DNA of 64,000 nucleotides from SVFI01 sp045588655 (GCA_045588655.1 JAZNEP010000028.1:62001-126000), one strand, 5' to 3'. Shown: positions 53,718 to 63,098, counted from the first letter of the stretch. Program-made: numbers and translations. The notes: generated by a model from the letters alone, not told the origin.

Positions 53718-56075
53718 TTAGACATGGCTGAGCACCAAATGGCACTCCCCGTTTATCTTAACCACTTTGCGTCCTGCCGGAAGGAAAAAACTATCTCCTG
53801 CACGGAACGCTTTTCTTTCATTTTCTGTTTCTATCATACCTTCTCCGGAAACAATCACAATCGACCAGAACGTAGAATCATCCATCACAAATTCTGCCTG
53901 TCCATCCACGCGATATGCCCAAACCGAAAAATATTTACACTGTTCTAACAGCTGCTTCTCATAGCCTTTTCCTTGTTGCCATTTTCCGGATGGTTTGCCT
54001 TTTTCCTCACTGGCCGCAAAACACATATTGGCAAACGCTTTCTCTAAATGCAGTGGCCTTTGTTTCCCATCTTTATCCTTCCGGTTATAATCATATAGGC
54101 GATACGTTGCATTCGAACTTTGCTGCACTTCAAGAATCAGTACACCTGCTCCAATTGCATGAACCTGACCGGCTGGTACAAAAATGGAATCTCCTTTTTG
54201 CACCGGAACTTTATGCAGAATTTCTGCCAAAGATCCGTTTTCAATCCTCTGCTCTACTTCTTCCCTTGTCGTATCACGCTCAAATCCAAGATAAACGAAT
54301 GCATCTTCTTCTGCATCAAGAATGTACCACATCTCATTCTTTCCATAGTCATTCTCATACGGCAATGCATACGAATCATCCGGATGTACCTGTATGGACA
54401 ATTTATCCGTTGCATCAATGAATTTAACCAGCATCGGAAAGCGGTCATATGGCTGGCACTTCCATCCCAGCGCTTCCTTCCCGATTGCGGTAAGATATTC
54501 ATTAAAGTTTTTACCTCTATAACTGCCATCTGCCACCTTACTGCATCCGGCCGGATGCGCAGAAAGCTCCCAGCTCTCTGCAATCACCTTTTCCTCTGTC
54601 TCGATTCCGTAAAGTTCCCTTAATCGATTTCCTCCCCACAGATAATCCTTATATACCGGATGTAGTCTGACAATCTCCGATATCTGTTTTTGTGCATGCA
54701 CCATATCTTCCGTCATACTACCCGCACTTTCACCGATACTGACTTCTATCACAATCAGGTCTTTTGATGTCTCATTGGAAATTCTGTGAAACACTCCCAT
54801 CGGAACAAAAATACTTTCGTTTCTATGATATTCCTTCTCTGTTCCATCCAGAACAATGGTGGCTACCCCACTTACAACAGACCAGTGCTCACTTCTTCGT
54901 TCATGCTTATGAAGAGAAAGCGACTGTCCCGGAAAAATTGTTAATTTCTTTACCAGATATCCTTCGCTCCTGCTGAGTGTCTCTTTGCATCCCCATGTGG
55001 TATAATACACGTCTCCCTCATCAAATAGAGCAAGCTGCTGACTTGTAAACTCCCCATCCTGCGAAAGGATTTTTTTAATATCCGCACTACTTCCTTTTCC
55101 TGATATATAAGTTGCATCTTTGGTATTTACAATCAAAACGTCCTTCAGATTATTGGCCACAATCACTTTTTCTTTTGCCTCATTGATAATCGACACATTC
55201 TCACAATGATGACAAATATCGGTGGTGTTTTCTTCGGTATATACCAGCTCCGCAAGCGTTTCCAAACTCAGCAATCTCGACCATCCGAAATCACACGGCA
55301 CTACTTTAACTCTTCCCAGCTGTGTCCATTTTTCGTAGACTGCTTCTCCCACACTGACGGAAGGAATTTTCTCCATCCATTCCTGTGTCAACACTGCACT
55401 GTCTGCTTCTACGCGCATCCGATGTTTTCCATGACAACAGGCATCATAAAGCGCCGGATAATTTTGCTTTACCGCTTTTAAAAATGTTCCGGCTTGTATC
55501 AGAAAAATACCACTGTCCAGATATCTTTCCACACCCCGATCCGGAAGTCCCATTCCCATTCCTGTTTCACAGGTACCTTCGTCCTTTCCTAAAAACGCTC
55601 CATATTCCGTCTGTCCATCATCATAGACATCGAAAAAATTGTGTCCCGGTGCTAATTCTCCCCTGCATCCAAGCGCAACAACATTATTCTCATCTAAAAC
55701 TTGTTGTGCTTTCACAATCGTACCATTGTAATCACCACCCTCAATTCTGTGATCCGTTGACACCACCAAAACCTGTTCCTGTGGATTCATACAAAAACAT
55801 GCAATCAAAACTGCCGGTGCCGTCTGTCTTCCTATCTCTTCCAGAAAGCAATGATAGTTTAACCCTTGAAACACCTGCAACTGACCGCGCACAATATTTT
55901 CATACTTGTAATTGGTTACAATAAAAAATTCATCACAAAAAGGCAGATTTCGTGCTATTGCCTCCTGGAACAGCGATCTGCCTTTGTTTACATTAATGAA
56001 CTGTTTGGGATAGTTACGTCTCGATAACGGCCAGAGGGCATCTCCGCTGCCCCCTGCCAGTACTAAACACTTCAT
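53718..56075 (-). CDS. ManC-like/cupin/ManA fusion: mannose-phosphate metabolism
   Basis: A 785-residue protein with three domains: a GDP-mannose pyrophosphorylase-like domain (about 1-280), a type II phosphomannose-isomerase cupin (about 360-450) with LSLHKHERRSEHW and FVPMGVFHRI, and a class I phosphomannose isomerase (about 470-785) with LSIQVHPDD and AGQVHAIGAG metal ligands. The isomerase domains look intact. The nucleotidyltransferase domain does not: the signature reads GGSGDALWPLSR (canonical Arg replaced by Ala13), FVEKP is missing, and WSDxGSW is replaced by WSRLLS (Asp to Arg267). STDHR and GRQTAPAV remain. Guanylyl transfer may therefore be lost. AAAGGAG precedes the ATG. Confidence 0.85.
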   Translation of the reverse strand: MKCLVLAGGSGDALWPLSRRNYPKQFINVNKGRSLFQEAIARNLPFCDEFFIVTNYKYENIVRGQLQVFQGLNYHCFLEEIGRQTAPAVLIACFCMNPQEQVLVVSTDHRIEGGDYNGTIVKAQQVLDENNVVALGCRGELAPGHNFFDVYDDGQTEYGAFLGKDEGTCETGMGMGLPDRGVERYLDSGIFLIQAGTFLKAVKQNYPALYDACCHGKHRMRVEADSAVLTQEWMEKIPSVSVGEAVYEKWTQLGRVKVVPCDFGWSRLLSLETLAELVYTEENTTDICHHCENVSIINEAKEKVIVANNLKDVLIVNTKDATYISGKGSSADIKKILSQDGEFTSQQLALFDEGDVYYTTWGCKETLSRSEGYLVKKLTIFPGQSLSLHKHERRSEHWSVVSGVATIVLDGTEKEYHRNESIFVPMGVFHRISNETSKDLIVIEVSIGESAGSMTEDMVHAQKQISEIVRLHPVYKDYLWGGNRLRELYGIETEEKVIAESWELSAHPAGCSKVADGSYRGKNFNEYLTAIGKEALGWKCQPYDRFPMLVKFIDATDKLSIQVHPDDSYALPYENDYGKNEMWYILDAEEDAFVYLGFERDTTREEVEQRIENGSLAEILHKVPVQKGDSIFVPAGQVHAIGAGVLILEVQQSSNATYRLYDYNRKDKDGKQRPLHLEKAFANMCFAASEEKGKPSGKWQQGKGYEKQLLEQCKYFSVWAYRVDGQAEFVMDDSTFWSIVIVSGEGMIETENERKAFRAGDSFFLPAGRKVVKINGECHLVLSHV

Positions 56076-56117
56076 CTTTTTTACTCCTTTTGCACAACAA
56101 AATCCGCAACCCTCAGA

Positions 56118-57185
56118 TTATTTGTTCTGTGCACGATATTCTTCACAAGAAACTCCTGCGATTTCTTTCATATCTGCATCCATCATCATAGATACCAGTC
56201 CCTTGAAATCCACTTTACGTTTCCATCCAAGCTCTTTCTCTGCCTTGGTGGAATCACCCCAAAGGAATTCTACTTCTGCCGGACGATAAAATTCAGGATT
56301 TACATCTACCAATAATTTTCCACTCTTAGCGTCATATCCTTTTTCGTCTACGCCTTTGCCTTCCCAGCGGATTTCAATACCAAGCTCTTCAAATGCCGCC
56401 TCCACAAATTGACGCACCGTATGTGTTTCATTGGTTGCAAGCACATAATCTCCCGGACAATCGTTCTGAAGCATACGCCACATACCTTCTACGTAGTCAC
56501 CTGCAAATCCCCAGTCACGTTTTGCATCCATATTTCCAAGAGAAAGTTTTTCCTGCTTACCTGCAATGATATTTGCAATCGCAAGTGTTATCTTACGTGT
56601 CACAAAATTTTCTCCACGTCGCGGCGACTCATGATTAAATAAAATACCATTACATGCGAACATATTATAAGATTCTCTGTAATTTACCGTAATCCAGTAA
56701 GAATAAAGCTTTGCTGCACCATATGGACTCTTTGGATAAAACGGTGTCTTTTCAGACTGTGGTGCTGTCTCCGGAATACCACCAAACAGCTCTGAAGTGG
56801 AAGCCTGGTAAAATCTACAGTTGCCACCATTGACACGAATTGCCTCTAATAGTTTTATGGTACTCACTCCTGTTGCCTCTGCTGTATACTCCGGAACTTC
56901 AAAGGAAACCCCTACATGAGACTGTGCTGCGAGATTATAAACTTCCGTTGGTTTGATTTCACTGATCAGACGCATCAGATTCGAAGAATCTGTCATATCT
57001 GCAAAGTGAAGGAAGAATTTTACCTTGTTATATTTCGAATTTAATATATGATCGATACGCTGCGTATTGCTGATACTGTGTCGGCGCACCAGTCCATGCA
57101 CCTCATATCCCTTTTCTAACAAAAGCTCTGCCAGATAAGAACCGTCCTGACCTGTAATACCTGTAATTAATGCTACGTTTTTCAT
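56118..57185 (-). CDS. gmd: GDP-mannose 4,6-dehydratase
   Basis: A 355-residue extended SDR making GDP-4-keto-6-deoxymannose. ITGITGQDGSYLAE is the NADP loop, AQSHVGVSF and STSELFG flank the active site, YGAAKLYS gives YxxxK, and NHESPRRGENFV is diagnostic. The ATG at 57185 has GGAGGAG 4 to 5 nt upstream. It is the first gene of a run through 49483 and lies divergent from an AraC regulator. Its product is used by Fcl (58186-59130). Confidence 0.95.
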   Translation of the reverse strand: MKNVALITGITGQDGSYLAELLLEKGYEVHGLVRRHSISNTQRIDHILNSKYNKVKFFLHFADMTDSSNLMRLISEIKPTEVYNLAAQSHVGVSFEVPEYTAEATGVSTIKLLEAIRVNGGNCRFYQASTSELFGGIPETAPQSEKTPFYPKSPYGAAKLYSYWITVNYRESYNMFACNGILFNHESPRRGENFVTRKITLAIANIIAGKQEKLSLGNMDAKRDWGFAGDYVEGMWRMLQNDCPGDYVLATNETHTVRQFVEAAFEELGIEIRWEGKGVDEKGYDAKSGKLLVDVNPEFYRPAEVEFLWGDSTKAEKELGWKRKVDFKGLVSMMMDADMKEIAGVSCEEYRAQNK

Positions 57186-57234
57186 AGTCTCCTCCATTTC
57201 TGAAATAACTCATATCAATTTATTGACTCTAACA

Positions 57235-57263
57235 AGAATACTGCTTTTTCTATTCCATGGCAA
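57235..57263 (-). promoter_or_regulatory. gmd promoter
   Basis: TTGCCA (57258-57263) and TATTCT (57235-57240) are 17 nt apart. The -35 is good, the -10 moderate, which is common for activated promoters. Expected start near 57228, leader about 43 nt. Confidence 0.5.
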
Positions 57264-57267
57264 TAGA
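57249..57267. promoter_or_regulatory. Operator-like dyad over the gmd -35 box
   Basis: TCTATT and AATAGA arms flank CCATGGC, a 19-bp imperfect palindrome covering the gmd -35. It lies in the divergent gap next to an AraC-type regulator, its natural candidate binder. AraC proteins often use direct repeats, so this is tentative. Confidence 0.4.
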
Positions 57268-57342
57268 CAATTTTGCCTTTGAATGGTAATATATTGCTAT
57301 GCATTTTAAAATTATTTTTTCAGTATTTATGAGGTATTTTTT

Positions 57343-58173
57343 ATGTTAGTTTCCAATTCATCTCGTATTCTTGCTACACCGACTTCCTTTGCGAAGTCCA
57401 ATTTCCTTTATGTACAGGAAGTAGGATCTCTGCAAAGTTTGAGCCCCCATGTCAGCCGTCGTGACAACTTGGAATCCTTTCTTTTCTTCACTGTAACCAA
57501 AGGAACCGGAACGCTCACTTACCACGGCCAAACCTTTTCTCTCATCAGCGGTGACTGTGTCTTTTTGGATTGCCTGGAAGAGTATGCGCACGAAAGTAGT
57601 AAGGAAGATCCATGGGAACTGTCATGGGTTCATTTTTATGGAAAGCAGGCGCCTTTATTTTACAAGCATTTTATTGAGCTTGGCGGCTCCTTTTTCTTTC
57701 ATCCGAATCACTTATCCTTATTTTTAGATACTTTAGAAATTTTATTCGAAACACAAAAAAATCCGGGAAACAGCAAAGAAATCTTATCTCATCGCTATCT
57801 CACGGATTTGATTGCACTCTGCATCAGTGAAATCGGAAATGCCGGCACTGATACGATTGCAGAAAAGGTTCATGACATTCAAAATTATCTTGATTTACAT
57901 TTTGCAGAAAAAATATCGTTGGATGATTTGGCCAGCCGTTACTTTATCAGCAAATTTCATCTCTCAAGGGAATTTAAAAAACTGACAGGAAGTACAATCG
58001 GCAATTATCTTACCTCCCGCCGCGTGTCCCATGCCAAAAAACAGCTTCGCTTCACATCACTTCCTTTAGATGCAATTGCAAGGGAATGCGGACTCTCTGA
58101 TACCAGCTATTTCGTAAAGGTGTTTAAGAGCGCGGAGGGTATGACTCCGGGTGAGTATCGAAGCCGATGGTAA
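57343..58173 (+). CDS. AraC-family transcription regulator
   Basis: A 276-residue regulator. The N-terminal cupin-like domain (about 25-165) has a GTGTLTYHGQTFSLISGD strand pattern for sugar sensing. Two helix-turn-helix units end the protein: ISLDDLASRYFISKFHLSREFKKLTG (about 193-218) and LDAIARECGLSDTSYFVKVFKSAEG with MTPGEYR (about 242-272). GAGG lies 8 nt before the ATG. It diverges from gmd and converges on fcl, so it is likely to control GDP-fucose genes in response to a sugar (inference). Confidence 0.88.
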   Translation: MLVSNSSRILATPTSFAKSNFLYVQEVGSLQSLSPHVSRRDNLESFLFFTVTKGTGTLTYHGQTFSLISGDCVFLDCLEEYAHESSKEDPWELSWVHFYGKQAPLFYKHFIELGGSFFFHPNHLSLFLDTLEILFETQKNPGNSKEILSHRYLTDLIALCISEIGNAGTDTIAEKVHDIQNYLDLHFAEKISLDDLASRYFISKFHLSREFKKLTGSTIGNYLTSRRVSHAKKQLRFTSLPLDAIARECGLSDTSYFVKVFKSAEGMTPGEYRSRW

Positions 58174-58185
58174 ATCCTTTCATTT

Positions 58186-59130
58186 TTAACGTTCTGCTCG
58201 CATCGGATTGTTTAAGAAATCCTCATAAGAGAGTCGAATTCCGTCCTCTAACTCGGTCTTGTAAGTCCATCCAAGAGAGGCTGCCTTGGAAACGTCCAGA
58301 AGCTTTCTTGGTGTTCCGTTTGGTTTTGAGGTATCCCATCGAATTTCTCCCTCATATCCGATTACCTTAGCCACCAGTTCCGTTAAGCCCTTGATGGTGA
58401 TTTCTTTTCCACTTCCTGCATTTACGGTTTCATCTCCACTGTAATTGTTCATTAGGAACACGCAAAGGTTTGCAAGATCATCCACATATAAAAATTCACG
58501 AAGCGGACTTCCGTCTCCCCAGCATGTTACAAATGGTAAATTCTGTTCTTTTGCTTCATGGAAGCGACGAATCAGCGCCGGAAGCACATGGCTGTGTGTC
58601 GGATGATAATTATCATTCGGTCCATAAAGATTCGTTGGCATCAAACTGATATAATCGGTACCGTACTGTTTATTTAAATATTCGCAATACTTCAAACCGG
58701 AAATTTTTGCAAGCGCATACGCTTCATTCGTCTTTTCCAGTTCGGAAGTCAGCAAACAGCTTTCCTTCATCGGTTGCGGCGCCATGCGCGGATAAATGCA
58801 GGAAGACCCAAGAAATTCCAGTTTTTTACATCCATTTTTCCATGCTGCATGAATTACATTCATCTCCAGCATCATATTGTCATACATAAAGTCAGCAAGC
58901 GCTTCGGAGTTTGCCACAATTCCACCAACTTTGGCAGCCGCAAGGAACACATATTCCGGCTTTTCTTTCTCGAAAAACGCTTCCACCTGATCCTGTCTGC
59001 AAAGATCAAGCTCTGCATGCGTACGTGTAATTATATTGGTATATCCCTGTCTTTCCAATTCTCGCACTATTGCAGAACCCACCATTCCGCGATGTCCTGC
59101 AACGTATATTTTTGCATTTTTTTCCATCAT
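58186..59130 (-). CDS. fcl: GDP-L-fucose synthase
   Basis: About 314 residues of the SDR family converting GDP-4-keto-6-deoxymannose to GDP-L-fucose. VAGHRGMVGSAI is the NADP loop, LGSSCIYPRMAPQPM is the diagnostic segment with active Ser and Cys, and YALAKISGLKYCE contains YxxxK. The ATG at 59130 has AAGGAG 9 nt upstream; 59175 is open but adds a leader. It is separated from gmd by the AraC gene, so it must have its own promoter, which I could not place with confidence. Confidence 0.94.
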   Translation of the reverse strand: MMEKNAKIYVAGHRGMVGSAIVRELERQGYTNIITRTHAELDLCRQDQVEAFFEKEKPEYVFLAAAKVGGIVANSEALADFMYDNMMLEMNVIHAAWKNGCKKLEFLGSSCIYPRMAPQPMKESCLLTSELEKTNEAYALAKISGLKYCEYLNKQYGTDYISLMPTNLYGPNDNYHPTHSHVLPALIRRFHEAKEQNLPFVTCWGDGSPLREFLYVDDLANLCVFLMNNYSGDETVNAGSGKEITIKGLTELVAKVIGYEGEIRWDTSKPNGTPRKLLDVSKAASLGWTYKTELEDGIRLSYEDFLNNPMRAER

Positions 59131-59203
59131 ATTCGTGTTCTCCTTTATTAAAAAATACTTTTCTTCATCACTCATCTGTTAGCCACTTCACTCATAACCC
59201 CTA

Positions 59204-59225
59204 CCACAAATGTTCCAATATGTGG
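59204..59225. promoter_or_regulatory. Inverted repeat upstream of the lipoprotein promoter
   Basis: CCACAAAT and ATATGTGG arms (seven of eight positions paired) around 6 nt, lying 13 nt upstream of the -35 box at 59239 in the gap shared with fcl. It could be a protein-binding site. Confidence 0.35.
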
Positions 59226-59238
59226 TCTCCCTATTTCG

Positions 59239-59267
59239 TTGACACCGATTCTGTTCCATGATAAATT
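59239..59267 (+). promoter_or_regulatory. Promoter of the small lipoprotein gene
   Basis: A perfect TTGACA (59239-59244), a 17-nt spacer ending TGA, and TAAATT (59262-59267). The leader to the ATG at 59329 is about 55 nt. Confidence 0.65.
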
Positions 59268-59328
59268 TATAAAAGAATTTACGTTAACTAAAAAACAACA
59301 AAACACTTTACAGAAACGGAGAACCTTT

Positions 59329-59550
59329 ATGAAGAAAAAAATCGTGTGCTTATTTATTGCTTCTTTCTGTTTTATCTCGATTACCGCCTGTAGCAATAGT
59401 ACAGACACTCAGACTAACACCACAGAAGAAAACACTTCCACCATAGTTCCGGACTATACGAGATATGTCGATAAGGCAGAGGATGTTTCTGAGTCAATTA
59501 ATAATACAACAGAAGAATCAGAAGAATTTCAATTACAATTAGACGAGTAG
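59329..59550 (+). CDS. Small lipoprotein, unknown function
   Basis: A 73-residue protein: KKK, a hydrophobic stretch, and the lipobox ITAC with C21 as lipidation site. The mature part is Thr/Asn/Glu-rich and acidic (STDTQTNTTEENTS, TTEESEEF), likely unfolded on the outer face. GGAG lies about 7 nt before the ATG at 59329; an upstream ATG at 59239 overlaps the promoter and is rejected. It is alone on its strand between fcl and the TagA-like gene. No family recognised. Confidence 0.72.
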   Translation: MKKKIVCLFIASFCFISITACSNSTDTQTNTTEENTSTIVPDYTRYVDKAEDVSESINNTTEESEEFQLQLDE

Positions 59551-59587
59551 CCTATAAATCGTCTGTTCGTAAAACAGATATGCAATC

Positions 59588-59616
59588 ATCATATCATAAC
59601 ACCTAGGTATACTCAA
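59588..59616 (-). promoter_or_regulatory. Possible minus-strand promoter antisense to the lipoprotein gene
   Basis: TTGAGT (59611-59616), 17 nt, then TATGAT (59588-59593) with a TGA extension. It lies just after the TagA-like stop and would read through the lipoprotein gene in antisense toward fcl. Confidence 0.35.
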
Positions 59617-59629
59617 CGTATTTTGTATT

Positions 59630-60355
59630 TCAAATTTTCTTTTGTAATATCAACCAAACAAATTTAAAATTGGTGATAAAATATCTTTTCCACAAACGTT
59701 TTGGATCCTGCAAGAGTCGATAGAACCACTCAAGACTTAACTTCTGCATCCACTTCGGCGCACGCTTAATCACATCTGCATGATAATCAAATCCGGCTCC
59801 AACACCAATCATAAGTCCGTTTACTTTATCTTTGTGGGCATACATCCAATTTTCCTGTTTCGGTGCTCCCAAACCAATCCATATTACATCCGCATCAGAC
59901 TTATTGATTCGTCTTATATCCTCTTCATCTTCCTCTTCACTCAACGCTCTGAACGGCGGCGAATACATTCCCGCAATCTGAATATCTGGATATTTTTCTC
60001 TCAGTTTGCTTTCCAAAACTCTAAGGGTTTCTTCCTTGCCTCCATAAAAATAATGCTTCAATGGCTTGCGAAACAGCTCTAGCATCAAATCCGGTCCTGT
60101 CACTCTCTGAGCATCAAGATATCCTCTTTTCCTACTTACCATAGAAAGCGGCTTCCCATCAGGAAGCGCCAGAATTGCAGAGTTCTGAACATTTCGGTAT
60201 TCCACATCTTCATAAGACATAACCGTTGTATGAACATTTGAAACACAAATATATTTTCCTCGCAAAGCATCTATATTTTCCATAATATATTGGACCGTCT
60301 GATCCATATTTGTAACAGCAATATTCACTCCTAAGATACTACATGTTTTTATCAT
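59630..60355 (-). CDS. WecG/TagA/CpsF-family glycosyltransferase
   Basis: A 241-residue GT26-family enzyme. SNVHTTVMSYED near the start, ALPDGKPLSMVSR, and WIGLGAPKQENWM (the conserved PxQE loop) are typical; KRYFITNFKFVW is the C-terminal membrane-binding segment. TagA makes the second committed step of wall teichoic acid (ManNAc to lipid-linked GlcNAc); WecG relatives add UDP-ManNAcA. Which sugar is used here is unknown. AAGG precedes the ATG. Confidence 0.88.
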   Translation of the reverse strand: MIKTCSILGVNIAVTNMDQTVQYIMENIDALRGKYICVSNVHTTVMSYEDVEYRNVQNSAILALPDGKPLSMVSRKRGYLDAQRVTGPDLMLELFRKPLKHYFYGGKEETLRVLESKLREKYPDIQIAGMYSPPFRALSEEEDEEDIRRINKSDADVIWIGLGAPKQENWMYAHKDKVNGLMIGVGAGFDYHADVIKRAPKWMQKLSLEWFYRLLQDPKRLWKRYFITNFKFVWLILQKKI

Positions 60356-60454
60356 AAATTCTACCTTATCTTTTTATAAAAGAAATTAACATTTCTCTAT
60401 TTTTGTACATCCAAAATGTTATATCCAGAAAACAAAATACAAATAACACATATG

Positions 60455-61552
60455 CTATAATATATTTTTCAATATAGGCATTTTCCTTAGTATTGAAGTA
60501 ATTATTCCTCCTACCAAAAGCGAAAACAACACCCAACATCCTGATACTAATAACGTCGGAAGTAATGGTTCGAGAGTTGTTGTCACTCTCCCACCGATAA
60601 TACTTAAAAATGGTCCCAAAAGATATATTCCAAATGTCAAGGAACTACAATAGCAAACAGCTTTTGCCAACTTCCCTTTCGAAAGTTTTGGACACACCAC
60701 AGTTGTCATCCATTTAATAAATATAAACGCTGCTATCGCCGTAATATAATCAAACAAATTCACGTAGTTTTGTGTATATATTCCTGTAACAATACCTTCA
60801 TAATATGTGCAAGCACAAGATAATACAATTCCTACTACACTAATCAAAACGGCAATAAAGACATGTTTATTCTTTAATTTATTTATATCTATTTTATCAT
60901 CTATATAATATCCAATCAGTGGATAAAAAAATGCATTTAGTGCAGCCAAAGGAACACTAAATTGCGAATTAATTTTAATAGACAATTCAGAATCATACAT
61001 GCCTAGTAAAACATTGACTATGGGAATGAAAGAATAAAAAACAAAACGCAAACTTATTAACAAAATAAAATCTTGATTCCGCATTCCACATGCCATCCTT
61101 TGTAAAAATGGAAGCATAAATAACATTCCCACATACGCATACAAATACCAATATTGCGTCGTACCTTCCAAATCACCAGCCAAAACGCCAAACACCCAAC
61201 GCCGAAAAACAGCCCCTGGATTCATTTCCTCAAACATTCCTTTTGCACAATAACATATGTACAATAAACCCTGGAATATAACAGTAATAAATATAAATCT
61301 TACAATCTTCTTTCTGAATATCTCTTTGAAATCATCTTGATGGCCAAATAATAACGCACCTGAAACCATAAAAAACAACGGAACGTTAATTCGTGTCAAC
61401 ATAGTAAGAAACATATAAAAAAATTGTTTTCCGCCCTCCGACACTTGATACAGCGTATAGCCCGCCGAATGATTAAAGATAACTAAAGCTACTGCAATGA
61501 TCCGAATCCAATCCAAGTATACTTTTCTATTCTTTATTTCTATTGAACTCAT
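60455..61552 (-). CDS. Acyltransferase family 3 membrane protein
   Basis: About 365 residues with ten predicted helices. LDWIRIIAVALVIFNHSAGY at the N-terminus has the Arg and His of the acyltransferase-3 (OafA/WecH-like) site, and PLFFMVSGALLFG is family-typical. Such proteins acetylate or succinylate surface sugars. The ATG at 61552 has AAGG 7 nt upstream; a GTG at 61558 is open. The sequence is visibly A/T-rich compared with the rest of the window. Confidence 0.85.
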   Translation of the reverse strand: MSSIEIKNRKVYLDWIRIIAVALVIFNHSAGYTLYQVSEGGKQFFYMFLTMLTRINVPLFFMVSGALLFGHQDDFKEIFRKKIVRFIFITVIFQGLLYICYCAKGMFEEMNPGAVFRRWVFGVLAGDLEGTTQYWYLYAYVGMLFMLPFLQRMACGMRNQDFILLISLRFVFYSFIPIVNVLLGMYDSELSIKINSQFSVPLAALNAFFYPLIGYYIDDKIDINKLKNKHVFIAVLISVVGIVLSCACTYYEGIVTGIYTQNYVNLFDYITAIAAFIFIKWMTTVVCPKLSKGKLAKAVCYCSSLTFGIYLLGPFLSIIGGRVTTTLEPLLPTLLVSGCWVLFSLLVGGIITSILRKMPILKNIL

Positions 61553-61663
61553 AATCACACCTTATTATAATATAACAATTTGCTTATTTTTTCGAGCACT
61601 TTAAAAATTCTTTAAATAGTGCCTTTTCTCTAAAGTTCTATATAACAGTTAATATAATGCCTT

Positions 61664-63076
61664 CTATTTTTTAACAAAAGAAGCTATCGTCTTTCTGTAT
61701 TTATAACCATATATACCAATTCCAAAAACATAGATTAAAAGCACAATATATCTAATAAAATTAAATTGATATAATCCCAATATTACAGCAGTTATTACAC
61801 TTACAAATAATGCAATCGCTACAATAAACTTTGTATTATACACCGTATGAAATCCCATTTTTCTCACAAGCAAATAATGAAACAAAAATAAAAACAAATA
61901 CCCTGCCAAAGTTGTATAGGCAGCTGCAAGGTATCCAAAAATCGGAATAAACATATAATTTAACAGCCAATTCAGCAATGCCGCTGAAACCGTTGCTATT
62001 GCCATTCCTTTTGTCTTTTTTTCAAATTGTTCTATATTTGTATACATACTATACAAAAACATAAATAAATATCCCAACATCACCGGTGGAATCACATACT
62101 TCGCTTCCATATAGGATTCTCCTCCAAGAATGTAGAGAATTTCCGGTGTAATTAGCATCACGCCAATCAAAGCAAGCACAAAAAACAATATATAACCATA
62201 CGAATATTTCTTAATGCCTTCGTAATTTTTTTTGTAAAGTTGCTCTCCCAACCACGGTGAATATGCGGAATTTAACGAATCCCACAAAACAGTTACTATC
62301 ATGGCAATATTATACGCCATACCGTAAAGTGCAGTATCTTCCGGCCCACACATATTCGTAATCATAATTCTATCAACAGACCCCAGTACATTCGCAGCTA
62401 GCAAATGAACCAAAAACGGAAGGCATATTGCAAGAGAATATTTCCAATATTTTACCTTTATAGTTCTATTCTTTATCAAAAAACAGCTATATAACACAGC
62501 GGAAACTGCAAAAAAAGGAAACTGCGCTCCGATAATCCTTGCATCTAACGTGTTATTCATCACTGACATAAGTCCCAAAGAAAGTAAAACACTGCCTACA
62601 CTCACTCCAATAGTAATCGCTACAACACTTTTATACTTATATGCAAATCGTTGTATCTGAGTATACATATTATAAGCAGGCAAAAACAACACACTCAAAA
62701 ACATTGCAAAGATATACTTAAAATCCAGCGCGAATATTTTCTCCATAAAATCTTTGTTTATATAAGCCAAAGCAAAAAATATAATAACACTCAAAGTTCC
62801 CAGAATCAGATTTGAAGTAGTATACGAATCCATATCTTCTTCAAAATCAAATCTTGCTCTTACCAAAGAAGTACTCAAACTTAAAGTTGCAACTATTGTT
62901 ATTATCGATAACCACGCTGTAAAATTATTATAATATCCAAACTCAGTTTTGGTAAGCATTCGTGCAAAAACAGGAATCGTGATAAATCCCAATCCCTTTA
63001 ACACCATATTACTTACCAAATACCAAAAACTTGCTTTTACTGTATCATTCTTTTTAATCTCTTTTGAGTTACTCAA
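61664..63076 (-). CDS. wzx: Wzx-type oligosaccharide flippase
   Basis: A 470-residue protein with 12-14 helices in the PST/MOP layout: FWYLVSNMVLKGLGFITIPVFARML at the N-terminus and DRIMITNMCGPEDTALYGMAYNIAMI in the middle are hallmarks. It flips lipid-linked repeat units for polymerisation by a Wzy protein. The start codon is TTG at 63076, with GGTGAT about 5 nt upstream; no ATG lies in a sensible place. A three-codon ATG-AAT-TGA frame overlaps this start. A/T-rich like its neighbours. Confidence 0.9.
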   Translation of the reverse strand: MSNSKEIKKNDTVKASFWYLVSNMVLKGLGFITIPVFARMLTKTEFGYYNNFTAWLSIITIVATLSLSTSLVRARFDFEEDMDSYTTSNLILGTLSVIIFFALAYINKDFMEKIFALDFKYIFAMFLSVLFLPAYNMYTQIQRFAYKYKSVVAITIGVSVGSVLLSLGLMSVMNNTLDARIIGAQFPFFAVSAVLYSCFLIKNRTIKVKYWKYSLAICLPFLVHLLAANVLGSVDRIMITNMCGPEDTALYGMAYNIAMIVTVLWDSLNSAYSPWLGEQLYKKNYEGIKKYSYGYILFFVLALIGVMLITPEILYILGGESYMEAKYVIPPVMLGYLFMFLYSMYTNIEQFEKKTKGMAIATVSAALLNWLLNYMFIPIFGYLAAAYTTLAGYLFLFLFHYLLVRKMGFHTVYNTKFIVAIALFVSVITAVILGLYQFNFIRYIVLLIYVFGIGIYGYKYRKTIASFVKK

Positions 63077-63098
63077 TTCATATCACCATTAACTACAA

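Noticed and set aside
59560..59580. Small hairpin after the lipoprotein stop as terminator
   Set aside because: Only six pairs and no T-run.
61565..61580. TATAAT box before the acyltransferase gene
   Set aside because: No acceptable -35 at 16-18 nt, and it would place the transcript start on the ribosome site; the area is simply A/T-rich.
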